From NCBI GenBank assembly GCA_965207025.1, contig OZ242258.1:3906001-3970000 (forward strand): DNA of 64,000 nt. Direction: 5' to 3'. This DNA is from Bin87 sp034423595 (lineage in GTDB: Bacteria > Chloroflexota > Dehalococcoidia > Lucifugimonadales > UBA3495). Under the pieces are notes generated by a model. The model did no database searches. It saw nothing but the letters and a program-made list of their open reading frames with translations, and had not been told where the DNA came from. A program made the position numbers and the translations under genes. Below are positions 17,679 to 26,345 of this stretch, piece by piece. Positions within the stretch are counted from its first letter, which is position 1. Each line of letters begins with the position of its first letter.

Positions 17679-18518
17679 CTACTCCAGGCTCCTCAGCAAA
17701 CTCCCGAAGCCGTCAATCGGCTTCGTCCATCCCAGTCGCCGCAGCGCCATCCAGATGGTCGCCTGGTTCACGGTAATCACCGTCTTGCCCAACCGCCGCT
17801 CCAATTCCTCCGCCGCGTCCAGCGCGCGCCAGGCGGTGCCGGGCAGGAAGATGGTGTCGGCGTCGTCCTGCGCCACCTCGGCAGCGAAATCGATGATGGC
17901 CTGCGGCGGGTCCATGTCGATCTCCCGAGGATTCATGGAGTTCTCCATCCACGGCGCGCCATCCGCGCTCAGCACCTCGAACCCCGCCTCTTCCATCAGC
18001 GGCTTCAGCCGGTTGCGCAGATGGTAGTTCCGGTAGGGCCCGGCGATGCTCAGCTTGCGGCTGCCCATGTGCCGCATCGCCGCGATGCACGAACTCACGG
18101 CGGTGATGGACTCCACCCCGCTGGCGTCCTCCATCAGTTTCGCCATCGACTGGTCATAAGCCATGTAGCCCTTGTGCCACGTGCCGGAGGTGCAGGCGTA
18201 CACCAGCACGTCGGGGCCGATGTTGGATAGCGCGCTGGCGCCGCGAGCCACGTCGTCATTCATCTTGCCCACGTCAAACCCGAACAGCGCCCACTCAATC
18301 TCGTTGGCCTCCGCGCTGCTCATGCCAAGCCGGTGCCCGGAGTCTCCGTGCCCCGACTCAGTGGACGTGTCCGGCTGGTTACCCCACGCGCCGTTCCACA
18401 TCCGCTCGAAATGTACCGTAATTTCGGGCGGCACCACCCGGTAGAAGTCGGGTTCCACCACCGGATTGGTGGCGGGCACCAAGGCCCCGATGCGTCGCGT
18501 GTTAGTCAAATCAACCAT
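17679..18518 (-). CDS. Asp/Glu racemase superfamily (maleate isomerase / arylmalonate decarboxylase-like)
   Basis: This 279-residue protein has two Rossmann-like halves. The first catalytic cysteine motif is present (VLVYACTSGTWHKG) and the C-terminal signature VNQATIWMALRRLG is typical of maleate cis-trans isomerase/AMDase proteins. The second usual Cys motif (CTN) appears replaced by LPGTAW, so it may be a one-base or decarboxylase-type enzyme. ATG 18518 starts the conserved block MVDLTNTRRIGALVPATNPV; the longer frame to 18593 adds an unlikely leader. A perfect TATAAT on this strand lies 31 bases upstream. It leads the aromatic-type cluster. Confidence 0.75.
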   Translation of the reverse strand: MVDLTNTRRIGALVPATNPVVEPDFYRVVPPEITVHFERMWNGAWGNQPDTSTESGHGDSGHRLGMSSAEANEIEWALFGFDVGKMNDDVARGASALSNIGPDVLVYACTSGTWHKGYMAYDQSMAKLMEDASGVESITAVSSCIAAMRHMGSRKLSIAGPYRNYHLRNRLKPLMEEAGFEVLSADGAPWMENSMNPREIDMDPPQAIIDFAAEVAQDDADTIFLPGTAWRALDAAEELERRLGKTVITVNQATIWMALRRLGWTKPIDGFGSLLRSLE

Positions 18519-18548
18519 TTTTCTACGCTCCAGTCCAACGTTCGGCGT

Positions 18549-18554
18549 ATTATA
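18549..18554 (-). promoter_or_regulatory. candidate -10 box for the racemase-HpaB cluster
   Basis: The minus strand reads TATAAT 31 bases before ATG 18518. The -35 region (ACATGA at 17-base spacing) is poor. Confidence 0.4.
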
Positions 18555-18587
18555 CAATCCCCACCTGCATATCATGTGTACCCGCAT

Positions 18588-18630
18588 TGTCATTGCGACC
18601 CCGCACTTGATGCGGGGGTGGCAATCTCGT
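18588..18630. repeat. half B-family element with nested hairpin
   Basis: TGTCATTGCGA, then the hairpin CCCCGCA-CTTGA-TGCGGGG (18599-18617) in place of the usual GCGCAGC, then GTGGCAATCTCG. An AAAGTGGGTGTG sequence downstream (to about 18672) matches the extended terminal sequence of other B copies. Confidence 0.85.
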
Positions 18631-18707
18631 TGGGGTCAAGCGCTCCGCGCCCGCTACGATAAAGTGGGTGTGGCGCTTGCTCCAAATGCGGTAACGGAGG
18701 GAAATCC

Positions 18708-19862
18708 ATGGGTTGGTCCAACAACCATCCGAACGGTCTGATTCACTACAACCCCCAACAGGCGTACCGGGGCTACACCCTGGTCACCAACCTCAACAGC
18801 CACGAATCCCGGCTCATCGACATGGAGGGCCGCGTCTGCCACAGATGGCGTTGCGACCAGGGCATTGCGTACTCTTACCTGCTGCCCAACGGCAACCTGC
18901 TGCTGCGCACAGGTCCGGCCGGGCAGGAAGTTTCGTTCCTGCAGCATCCGGCCACGGAGATGCTGCCCCGGGGCGGTCGCACCGTGTCCGGCGCCATCCT
19001 GGAGCTGGACTGGGACGGCAACGTGGTCTGGGAGTACCGGTACCCGACGCTGCACCACGACTTCGAGCGCCTTCCCAACGGCAACACCCTGACGCTGGCG
19101 TGGGAACTGATCCCCGAGGAAATATCGCGCCAGGTCAAGGGCGGCCACGATGACGGCGAGAGCCGGGGCATGCTGGGCGACGTGGTGCGGGAAATCACGC
19201 CGGCCGGCGACACGGTGTACGAATGGACATCCTGGGATAATCTGGACTTCGACGAAGACCGTATCTGCTTTCTGGAAGGCCGCGAGGAGTGGACGCACCA
19301 GAATGCCCTCAACGTCACCCACGATGGCGACCTGCTGGTCAGCTTTCGCCAGACCGACACCGTGGGCATCGTCGATAAGGCCAGCGGCAAGTTCCGCTGG
19401 AAGTGGGGGCAGGGCGATATATCCCACCAGCATCATCCCACCATGCTGTCCAACGGAAACGTGCTGCTCTTTGACAACGGGCCACACAAGCGGGGCTTCA
19501 CCCACTCCCGGGTCATCGAGGTCAATCCCGCCACCGACGAGGTGGCCTGGGAGTACCGGGGCGACCCGCCCATATCCTTCTATAGCTACCACATCAGCGG
19601 AGCCGAACGCCTGCCCAACGGCAACACGCTGATCTGCGAGGGCGCGCCGGGCCGCATCTTCGAGGTTACGCCGGTCGGCGAAGTGGTGTGGGAGTACATC
19701 AATCCGTTCCTGGGGCAGAGCGGTTTCGGCGTCGGCGGCTCCGTCTCCGGCCTCGCCAACTCTGTGTTCCGCGCCCACCGCTACGGCTACGACCATCCCG
19801 CCCTCGCCGGCAGGGACCTCAACCCCGACCACTACGCCAACCTGAACCGCCTTTATGCTTGA
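18708..19862 (+). CDS. arylsulfotransferase (ASST)-like beta-propeller protein
   Basis: The 384-residue protein has repeated blades ending in 'LPNGNTL' or similar: LLPNGNLLLRTG, RLPNGNTLTLAW, MLSNGNVLLFDNG and RLPNGNTLICEG. Conserved His-bearing turns (LHHDFERLPNGN, WTHQNALNV, HQHHPTMLSNGN, YHISGAERLPNGN) match PF05935/PF14269 proteins, in which His residues carry the sulfuryl group. No signal peptide is visible, unlike periplasmic E. coli AssT. GGAGG precedes ATG 18708 by eight bases. A sulfotransferase or a non-catalytic propeller are both possible. The SDR gene follows after 30 bases, so they are probably cotranscribed. Confidence 0.75.
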   Translation: MGWSNNHPNGLIHYNPQQAYRGYTLVTNLNSHESRLIDMEGRVCHRWRCDQGIAYSYLLPNGNLLLRTGPAGQEVSFLQHPATEMLPRGGRTVSGAILELDWDGNVVWEYRYPTLHHDFERLPNGNTLTLAWELIPEEISRQVKGGHDDGESRGMLGDVVREITPAGDTVYEWTSWDNLDFDEDRICFLEGREEWTHQNALNVTHDGDLLVSFRQTDTVGIVDKASGKFRWKWGQGDISHQHHPTMLSNGNVLLFDNGPHKRGFTHSRVIEVNPATDEVAWEYRGDPPISFYSYHISGAERLPNGNTLICEGAPGRIFEVTPVGEVVWEYINPFLGQSGFGVGGSVSGLANSVFRAHRYGYDHPALAGRDLNPDHYANLNRLYA

Positions 19863-19892
19863 GCTAACGCGGGACGAAAGAGAGGGTGCATC

Positions 19893-20792
19893 GTGCGCAT
19901 ATTGGTAATCGGAGCCAGCGGTTTCATCGGCCGCTACGTAATGCGGCGCCTCGGCGCGTCGCCCGACCACAACGTTTCCGGCACCTACTGGTCACGTCCG
20001 GCCGCCGATGATGGCAACGCCTGGCATCAAGTGGAACTCACGGATACTCCGGCGCTGGAGCGCCTGTTCGAGCAGGTGCGACCGCATTTGGTAATCCACC
20101 TTGCCGCCATGGCCGACGTTGGGACCGCGGAGCGGGAACCCGAGCGCGCCACCGCAGTCAACGTGGCCGCCACAGCTACCATCGGGAAGCTCTGTGAGCA
20201 GCACGGGTCAAGGCTGATTTTCGTGTCCACGGAGTACGTGTACGACGGCGAGGGCGGACCCTACCGAGAGGACAGAACTCCAAGGCCCAACACCCACTAC
20301 GGTCGCACCAAGTGGGAGGCCGAGCAGGAGGTGGCCTGGGAGACCGAAAACTGGAGCATCGTGCGCACCAGCATCGCGTACGGATGGCCGGAACCGGGGC
20401 AGCGAAACTTTGGCCCCTGGCTCATCGAGAACCTCCGCAACGGCCGGCCCTATCTCGCCCCCACCGATGTCATGCGAACGCCGGTGTACGTGGAGCACCT
20501 GGTGGACGGCATCGCAAGGATGGTCGGACTGGATTGCCCGGGTATCCTCCACATCGCCGGCCGCGATTGGGTCAGCATGTACGATTTCGCCACCGCCATC
20601 GCCAATGCGTTCGACCTGGACGCCAACCTGGTGCAACCGGCAGATGCTGATACCCAGGCCCGCGCCGGAGCGTCAACCCGCCCCGACCGGCTGGGCCTCG
20701 ATTGCCGGGAGACGATGCGCCGTCTCAACCTGGAACACCCCGGCCTCGCGGAAGGCATCGCCGCCCTGAAAGCCGACGCGCCCAGACCATAA
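19893..20792 (+). CDS. SDR-family NAD(P)-dependent sugar nucleotide reductase/epimerase (RmlD-like)
   Basis: This 299-residue extended SDR has the nucleotide-binding MRILVIGASGFIGRYVM, the strand-4 motif VIHLAAMADV, STEYVYDGEGGPY and catalytic Tyr/Lys in THYGRTKWEAEQ. The layout matches dTDP-4-dehydrorhamnose reductase-type enzymes more than UDP-glucose epimerases, but no rml genes are nearby, so the substrate is uncertain. The start is GTG 19893 after AGAGGG. The protein ends in a Pro-rich short tail. It follows the ASST-like gene closely. Confidence 0.8.
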   Translation: MRILVIGASGFIGRYVMRRLGASPDHNVSGTYWSRPAADDGNAWHQVELTDTPALERLFEQVRPHLVIHLAAMADVGTAEREPERATAVNVAATATIGKLCEQHGSRLIFVSTEYVYDGEGGPYREDRTPRPNTHYGRTKWEAEQEVAWETENWSIVRTSIAYGWPEPGQRNFGPWLIENLRNGRPYLAPTDVMRTPVYVEHLVDGIARMVGLDCPGILHIAGRDWVSMYDFATAIANAFDLDANLVQPADADTQARAGASTRPDRLGLDCRETMRRLNLEHPGLAEGIAALKADAPRP

Positions 20793-20808
20793 CCGCCGTC
20801 CACGACAC

Positions 20809-20931
20809 TGTCATTGCGAGGAGCGCAGCGTCGTGGCAATCTCGTACCGGCAGGAATCACCGTAACGGTAAGGACTGCCACCCTCAACGACTGTCATTGC
20901 GAGTCCGCCATAGGCGGACGCAGCAATCTCG
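20809..20931. repeat. two half B-family elements
   Basis: Left halves lie at 20809-20845 and 20892-20931. The second carries a hairpin GTCCGCC-ATA-GGCGGAC (20903-20919) in its centre. They fill most of the gap before the CYTH gene. Confidence 0.85.
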
Positions 20932-20950
20932 CCATTAGGAGCAATCACCT

Positions 20951-21478
20951 TTGGATCTCCGCCTCAACCGTGAACTCAAAGCCTACTGCACCGACTTCTC
21001 CACCGCCCGACGCCTGCTGCGCGACCACGGCGCGGCGTTCGTCGAGGTCAAAGAGCAGGTGGACCACTACTACCGCCTGCCACCTGCTGATGCTACCGAC
21101 GTTACGCGCCGCCTCAAGCTCCGCGTCGAGCGCGGCAAAGGCGAGCTCATCTACTACTGCGAGGGCCAGGAGAGAGGCGCCCGCACCAGCCGGTTTCAAA
21201 CGGCGTCAACGGATGATCCCATGATGGGCGACGTGCTGGCCGCCGCCCTCGGCATCAGCGCCATCGTCCGCAAGCAGCGCGAATTGTGGCGCAAGGACAA
21301 CGTCGTCTTCAACCTGGACACCGTGGAAGGCGTGGGCCAGATCCTCGAAGTGGAGGTCCAGGCGCAGGACGGCTGCGACATAGACTTCCAGATAGCCGAG
21401 TACCAACGCCTCTTCGAGCCGTGCCTCTGCGACCACATCGTCGGCTCCAACGAGGACCTGGTCGCCGCATCCCAATGA
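20951..21478 (+). CDS. CYTH-domain protein (CyaB/thiamine-triphosphatase superfamily)
   Basis: The 175-residue protein is one CYTH triphosphate tunnel. Characteristic elements are LNRELKAYC (an ExExK-like start here reading RELKAY), VDHYYRLP, RRLKLRVERGKGELIYY and KQRELWRKDNVVFNLDTV, ending EVEVQ. CYTH enzymes act on triphosphates (adenylate cyclase class IV, thiamine triphosphatase, inorganic triphosphatase). The N-terminal ExExK is imperfect, so catalysis is uncertain. The start is TTG 20951, with AGGAG about ten bases upstream emerging directly from the B element. It stands alone between B elements. Confidence 0.75.
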   Translation: MDLRLNRELKAYCTDFSTARRLLRDHGAAFVEVKEQVDHYYRLPPADATDVTRRLKLRVERGKGELIYYCEGQERGARTSRFQTASTDDPMMGDVLAAALGISAIVRKQRELWRKDNVVFNLDTVEGVGQILEVEVQAQDGCDIDFQIAEYQRLFEPCLCDHIVGSNEDLVAASQ

Positions 21479-21500
21479 TCACAGCCCTGGCACATTACAA

Positions 21501-21592
21501 TGTCATTGCGAGCGCAGCGTGGCAATCTCGTACAGATTAGAGCCGCTGTACCTCAACGAGATTGCCACGTCGCTGCGCTCCTCGCAATGACA
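21501..21592. repeat. B-family MITE-like element, 92 bp
   Basis: A complete B element with both ends (TGTCATTGCGAG and CTCGCAATGACA), lying between the convergent CYTH and GMC genes. Confidence 0.9.
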
Positions 21593-21598
21593 GACGGG

Positions 21599-23149
21599 TT
21601 AATCCCCCGCCTTTATGAACTCCGCCACCCGCTCGGCGATCATCATCGTCGTCACGTTGGTGTTGGCCCGCACCACGTCGGGCATTATCGACGCATCGGC
21701 GACGCGCAGACCGTCCACGCCGCGCACGCGCAGCCTCGTGTCCACCACTGCCATCGCATCGTCGTCCGGGCCCATCTTGCAGGTGCCGGAGATGTGGTAC
21801 GACGTGCTGATGTTGCGGCGCAGCCAGGCGTCCAAGGTCTCATTGGATTCCAGGTCGGCCGCCGTCGGCGCGGTGATCTCGTCGATGATGTCGTCGTAGG
21901 CGCTGTTCTGTAGCAGGGACACGCACTTGCGCACCGCTTCCCGCAGTCGGACACGATCCCAGTCCTCTTCCAGGTAGCGGTAGTCCATGCTGGGCTGCAC
22001 GTGGGGGTCGCTGGATTCCAGACGCAACTCGCCCTTGCCGGCCGCCAGGTACAGGCCGCAGTTGACGGTGTGCGCCGGGTTGTCGTCCCGCACCACCGTG
22101 TTCAGCGACGCCGGCGAAAGGATCATGTCGTTAGGCGTATCCGACCCGGTGGCGGTGTAGCGCAGCCGCAGCGCGCGCATCCCGTTGGGGTCCTGGGGAA
22201 CGCCCTCCCTGACCATGTAGCGCACCGACACGTTGGGATGGTCACGCATGTTCTGGCCCACGCCCGGCGACTCCACCACCACGGGGATGCCATGCGTCCG
22301 CAGTTGATCGGCTGGGCCAATCCCCGACAGCATCAGCAGTTGCGGCGACCCGACGGCGCCGGTACACAGGATGATCTCGTCGCCCTCGACGACGAAAGTC
22401 TCGCCGCCGCTCTCAACCTCCATTCCCACCGCTCGCGGCGTTCCCGTTGCGTCATGCTCCAGCACGATGCGTCGGGCCTGCGCATTGGGGCGAATGGTGA
22501 GATTCAGGCGGTGGCGCGCCATATCGACGTAGCACAGCGCCATGCTCATCCGCACGCCGTCGATGTTGTTCTCAGCCCGCAGGCTGACCCCCGTGGCCTC
22601 CGGATTGTTCACGTCGGGATGGAACGGGTATCCCATGCCGGTGGCGGCCTGGAAGAACGCCTCCTGCGACGGCGGCCAGGTCTCCCGCTGGTGGTGGCGC
22701 ACCGGAACCGGCCCGTCGGTGCCGTGGAAGTCGTCGTGAAAGTCGGCGTCGTTCTCCAGCCGGCGGAAGTGGGGCAGGCAGTCCACGTAGCCCCAGCCAT
22801 CGTTGCCGAAGGACTCCCAGGTGTCGTAGTCCTCGGGCGCGCCGCGGATGAAGGTCTGGCCGTTGATGGCGCTGGATCCGCCCAGCACCCGGCCGCGCGG
22901 CACAGGCATAGCGTCCTGCTCCGGCGTGGCCGTGCCGGTGAATGACCAGTTGAAGGGCGAACCGGCGGCGCGGGCCTCCAGGTTCACGGTGCCCCAGCCC
23001 AGCTTGAGCATCTCGGGCAAATGATTGAAGTCGGGATAATCAGGCCCGGCCTCCAGCAACAGCACCGACCGCTCCGGATCCTCCGAAAGCCGCGCCGCCA
23101 CAATACACCCGGCCGTCCCGCCCCCAACAACAATATGGTCATACTTCAT
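21599..23149 (-). CDS. GMC oxidoreductase 2
   Basis: This 516-residue FAD enzyme begins MKYDHIVVGGGTAGCIVAAR. Signature 1 reads GRVLGGSSAINGQTFIRG. The active-site His452 is in TSYHISGTCKMG, followed by VRANTNVTTMMI with Asn as the second residue of the pair. It is closely related to GMC 1 (same length and similar motif spacing), but the substrate-side residues differ. It is probably a cytoplasmic alcohol oxidase or dehydrogenase. The LUD gene lies upstream on the same strand, 97 bases away. Confidence 0.9.
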   Translation of the reverse strand: MKYDHIVVGGGTAGCIVAARLSEDPERSVLLLEAGPDYPDFNHLPEMLKLGWGTVNLEARAAGSPFNWSFTGTATPEQDAMPVPRGRVLGGSSAINGQTFIRGAPEDYDTWESFGNDGWGYVDCLPHFRRLENDADFHDDFHGTDGPVPVRHHQRETWPPSQEAFFQAATGMGYPFHPDVNNPEATGVSLRAENNIDGVRMSMALCYVDMARHRLNLTIRPNAQARRIVLEHDATGTPRAVGMEVESGGETFVVEGDEIILCTGAVGSPQLLMLSGIGPADQLRTHGIPVVVESPGVGQNMRDHPNVSVRYMVREGVPQDPNGMRALRLRYTATGSDTPNDMILSPASLNTVVRDDNPAHTVNCGLYLAAGKGELRLESSDPHVQPSMDYRYLEEDWDRVRLREAVRKCVSLLQNSAYDDIIDEITAPTAADLESNETLDAWLRRNISTSYHISGTCKMGPDDDAMAVVDTRLRVRGVDGLRVADASIMPDVVRANTNVTTMMIAERVAEFIKAGD

Positions 23150-23246
23150 AAAAATCCCCCCCTACGTGGGTTGGATGCGCGCATTGTACTGCGAAACCAA
23201 CTCAATATCCTGCCCATCCTGTGAATCGATGTAAGATTAGCCCAAA

Positions 23247-23864
23247 CTACCACCCCAAACTCTCCGGTATCAAAATCATCGTAATCCGCCCCACAACCGG
23301 CTCGTGCTCCATGACCATGAACTTGCCGATGGGCGCAGCGGACCCGCCCCGGCCCTCCAGCCAACGGTCGTGCATCTCCAGCGTGTAGCCTCGGGTGCGC
23401 GCCTCGGCTTCGGCAAGCGTGGGGCAGATCTTCTGCGTGCCGGCCACCATGATGACTCGCCTGGCGCCGTAGGCGAACGCCCCGATCTGGCTGCCCGACC
23501 CGCTGGCAACGACGATCTCGCCCGTCTCCGCGATGGCCTGCACGCTGCCCACGAAGTAGTCGGCGGTGGTGGTCGTGCGACGAAACTCGCGCTGGGACGC
23601 CGCATCGGGCTGCGCCAGCATCTGGTCGTGCAGGTTGATGTAGCGGTCGTTGCCGTCCATGTGCTCGGTGTAGCCGATGGTGTCCAGCGTCTCCGACGTG
23701 CTGACGAACACCTCGCAACCCTCCGGCACCAGTTCCTTCAGCTTGGCCAGCGCCGCCTCCCGGCTCTCCACCAGAACCGCGTCCACGTTCCGCGCCGCCA
23801 GCGCCTCAATGGTCCTGCTGATCGATTCGGCGGTGGCCGGAGAGTAGGTGGGTTGCGAGGACAT
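23247..23864 (-). CDS. LUD domain (LutC/YkgG-like) protein
   Basis: This 205-residue LUD-domain protein (formerly DUF162) is related to LutC of the lactate-utilisation complex. Typical segments are AIEALAARNVDAVLVESREAAL-like helices, VFVSTSETLDTIGYTEHM, and the nucleotide-like pocket GEIVVASGSGSQIGAFAYGA with KICPTLAEAEARTRGYTLE. ATG 23864 has AGGAG eight bases upstream; the longer frame to 23903 is not needed. No lutA or lutB is present, so it is a stand-alone LUD protein, possibly an NAD(P)-linked or isomerase-like enzyme. Confidence 0.8.
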   Translation of the reverse strand: MSSQPTYSPATAESISRTIEALAARNVDAVLVESREAALAKLKELVPEGCEVFVSTSETLDTIGYTEHMDGNDRYINLHDQMLAQPDAASQREFRRTTTTADYFVGSVQAIAETGEIVVASGSGSQIGAFAYGARRVIMVAGTQKICPTLAEAEARTRGYTLEMHDRWLEGRGGSAAPIGKFMVMEHEPVVGRITMILIPESLGW

Positions 23865-23904
23865 TATCGTGTCTCCTGTCTGTGGTACGTTGCGCGCACC
23901 CATA

Positions 23905-23997
23905 TGTCATTGCGAGCGCAGCGTGGCAATCTCGTTGCAGGAAGAGTCGTTGCTCAAGCAGCGGGGTCGCCGCGTCGCATCGCTCCTCGCGATGACA
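23905..23997. repeat. B-family MITE-like element, 93 bp
   Basis: A complete element between the LLM and LUD genes (both minus). Confidence 0.9.
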
Positions 23998-24016
23998 AAT
24001 CGGGTCGCATCAGACT

Positions 24017-25078
24017 CTACCCGCCCGGCCTAAGGTGCGGCATCACCTCTTCCACGAACCGCCCCATGCACCGCATCACCTGCTCGGGAGTCAGGTCGCC
24101 CCACGCGAATATCGGGCAGAAGTAGTTGATGCCCGTTTCGTCGATGGCCCGTTGCACCCGCTCCCGCACGGTGTCCGGCGTTCCCACGATCACCACGTCC
24201 CGAGCCTCCAGCGAGTCGAAGTCCCGCATCGCGCTGAGCTGGTCCACCAGGCCCTTCTTCGTCCACAGGTAATCGATGTTGTGGAACCAGGTACGGTAGG
24301 CCGCCTTGGCCTCTGCCCGCGCCTGCTCGTCGGTATCGGCGATGTACACGTGGCGCACGAGGCCCAGTTTGGGCGCGGCCACGTGGCTGTTCAGCCCGTC
24401 GGATAACCGGTCGGCGTTCCACACCTGCTTGTAGAGATCATAGTGCGCCTTGACGCCGGCGTTGTCGGCGAACACGGTGCAGGTGTTGAAGCCGTGCTGC
24501 GCCATCCACGGCACTGTCTCGATGTTGTTGCTGGCGTACCACAGCGGCGGATAGGGCTTCTGGTGCGGCGCAATCCACAGTTCGATGTCCTCGTAGTTGT
24601 AGTGCTTCCCCTGGTGATTGAGCATCCCGGTGGTGAAGCCGGCCGTGAACATCTCCATCTGCTCATTGAACATTTCCCAGCTGATGCCCAGGTCAACGCC
24701 GAACTCGGCGGCCTCCACCGGCGACACTCCCCGGCCCACGCCCAGGTCCAGCCGCCCGTTGCTGAGGTTGTCCAGCATACAGATTTCGTGGTACAAGCGG
24801 ATGGGATTGTAGAAGGGCAGCAGGAACACCAGCGGCCCCAGCCGCAGGTTCGTCGTGCGTTGCGCCGCCGCCGCCAGGAACACCGCCGGCGAGGGCGACA
24901 CGCTCAGCGGCGTGATGTGATGCTCCGCCAGGTGGTAGCTGTAGAACCCGCTGCGGTCGGCATACTCCAGCATCCGCAGCCGGTTCTCGAAAATCTCGCT
25001 GGGAGCCGACCGGTCCCACTCAATCCAGTCGAACAACCCGAAATCCAGCGTACCATTTAGCGTGTCAGTCTGCGTCAT
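24017..25078 (-). CDS. LLM-class flavin-dependent oxidoreductase
   Basis: This 353-residue bacterial-luciferase-like protein has GTLDFGLFDWIEWD, YSYHLAEHHITPLSVSPSPA, GPLVFLLPFYNPIRLYHEIC, LDNLSNGRLDLGVGRGVSPV and VIVGTPDTVRERVQRAIDET. These match the alkanal-monooxygenase-like subgroup. It would oxidise an organic substrate with reduced flavin and O2. The start region (ATG 25078) is preceded by GAGGTGAGCC. The protein is more luciferase-like than the copy at 16512. The downstream gap holds a B element. Confidence 0.85.
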   Translation of the reverse strand: MTQTDTLNGTLDFGLFDWIEWDRSAPSEIFENRLRMLEYADRSGFYSYHLAEHHITPLSVSPSPAVFLAAAAQRTTNLRLGPLVFLLPFYNPIRLYHEICMLDNLSNGRLDLGVGRGVSPVEAAEFGVDLGISWEMFNEQMEMFTAGFTTGMLNHQGKHYNYEDIELWIAPHQKPYPPLWYASNNIETVPWMAQHGFNTCTVFADNAGVKAHYDLYKQVWNADRLSDGLNSHVAAPKLGLVRHVYIADTDEQARAEAKAAYRTWFHNIDYLWTKKGLVDQLSAMRDFDSLEARDVVIVGTPDTVRERVQRAIDETGINYFCPIFAWGDLTPEQVMRCMGRFVEEVMPHLRPGG

Positions 25079-25104
25079 GGCTCACCTCCGTCCGAACGGT
25101 GTTT

Positions 25105-25229
25105 GCAAACTCCCTCTCCCGTCGTGCAAGAAGGCAGGGATCAGCAAACTCCCTCTCCCGTCGTGCAAGAAGGCAGGGATCAGTAAACTCCCTCTCCCCT
25201 GGTGGGAGAGGGTTGGGGTGAGGGGGTGG
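25105..25229. repeat. A-family tandem array (39-bp left-half units)
   Basis: Two exact 39-bp units (25105-25143 and 25144-25182), each starting with the A left arm ACTCCCTCTCCC and running into GTCGTGCAAGAAGGCAGGGA, are followed by one complete A element (25183-25229). Confidence 0.9.
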
Positions 25230-25257
25230 TTTTTGCAAGGCCAGTTTCGTCCAGCAT

Positions 25258-26130
25258 TCAGTCCGCCACCAACGGCAGCGACGGGTCCGCCGCATACTCC
25301 GACATCGAAGCGTCGTACACCGCCACGTTTTCATACCCCAGCATCGCCAGCACGAAAGCGTCGTTGGACGCCGCGATGCCGCCGCCGCAGTAGGTGACCA
25401 CCCGCTGCGTCGGATCCGCGCCCGCCGATTCAAACAACGCCGACAGTTCCTCCGCCGGCCGATACAACCCGGTCTCGAAATCAATCAGCTCCCCCGATGG
25501 CACGTTGGTCGCGCCGGGGATGTGGCCCGCCCGCCCGTAGGCGCGTCCGCCGTCCTCGCCGGAGTGCTGGTCCCTCCCCAGCACGTTGATCAGGCAACTC
25601 CCGCCGCCGGACTCCATGAACGCCCTGACCTCGGCCAGGTCTGCGAATCGCGCCGGATCCTGCGTCGGCGTGAACGTCGCCGGCGCATAGGTCGCCGGTT
25701 CCGTGGACACCGCCCGTCCCTCTGCGGTCCAGCGTTGCCAGCCGCCATCCAGCACCACCGCGCCGGCGCAGCCCATGGAGCGGAACATCCACCAGAACCG
25801 CGCCGCCCACTGCGACCCCAGCCGGTCGTACAGCACCAGCTTCGTCGTCTCGGAAATGCCGTGCCGCCCGGCTGCATCGGCAAACGCCTCCGGCGACGGC
25901 ATCATAAAGCGGTAGGGCTGCTCGTTGTCGGAGAACTCGGCCTGCAATTCGAGGAATCCCGCGCCGGGGATGTGCCCCGTCTCATACTCGGCCCGCCCCG
26001 ACTCGGCGCGAACTCCACCCTCGCCCCGGTGCAGAAACACCGTAGTCTCAAAGACGCGCACGTCGTCCTCCCGCAGATGCTCCGCCAGCCAATCAGTCGA
26101 AACCAGATACTCAGGATGCGTAAATGCCAC
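25258..26130 (-). CDS. 3-mercaptopyruvate/thiosulfate sulfurtransferase (two rhodanese domains)
   Basis: The 290-residue protein starts at GTG 26130 (GGAGG five bases upstream), giving VAFTHPEYLVSTDWLAEHL, the usual MST start. The N-terminal rhodanese domain is inactive-type; the C-terminal one carries Cys248 in VVTYCGGGIAASND, the persulfide-forming loop. It transfers sulfane sulfur from mercaptopyruvate or thiosulfate to thiol acceptors or cyanide. The much longer upstream frame (to 26373) only translates a repeat (PLTPTLSRKGRG) and is rejected. The CGGGIA loop differs from the classical CGSGVT of MST and CRKGVT of rhodanese. Confidence 0.85.
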   Translation of the reverse strand: MAFTHPEYLVSTDWLAEHLREDDVRVFETTVFLHRGEGGVRAESGRAEYETGHIPGAGFLELQAEFSDNEQPYRFMMPSPEAFADAAGRHGISETTKLVLYDRLGSQWAARFWWMFRSMGCAGAVVLDGGWQRWTAEGRAVSTEPATYAPATFTPTQDPARFADLAEVRAFMESGGGSCLINVLGRDQHSGEDGGRAYGRAGHIPGATNVPSGELIDFETGLYRPAEELSALFESAGADPTQRVVTYCGGGIAASNDAFVLAMLGYENVAVYDASMSEYAADPSLPLVAD

Positions 26131-26305
26131 GATAACCTCCGGCCGTCCCGGCCCATCCGTGTCGTTGCCCTCTCGCACCCCAGTATCCCTGTCCCGTCCC
26201 CCATTCGCAACTTCCATAGTCCCTATCAAAAAATCCTGTATATCCCGTTCATCCTGTGCGTCCCAGTAAATCAAAATCCTTGCCAAAACACCGCGGCTCT
26301 TTCTG

Positions 26306-26344
26306 CTCCCTCTCCCCTTGCGGGAGAGGGTTGGGGTGAGGGGT
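26306..26344. repeat. A-family repeat touching a gene 3' end
   Basis: The A element ends within two bases of the beta-helix gene stop region (26346). F-type repeat sequence (ATCCTGTATATCCCGTTC) lies at about 26231-26265. Confidence 0.85.
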
Positions 26345-26345
26345 A

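Noticed and set aside
25105..25229. CRISPR-like appearance of the 39-bp repeats
   Set aside because: Units are contiguous without unique spacers and are derived from an A repeat; no cas genes are nearby.
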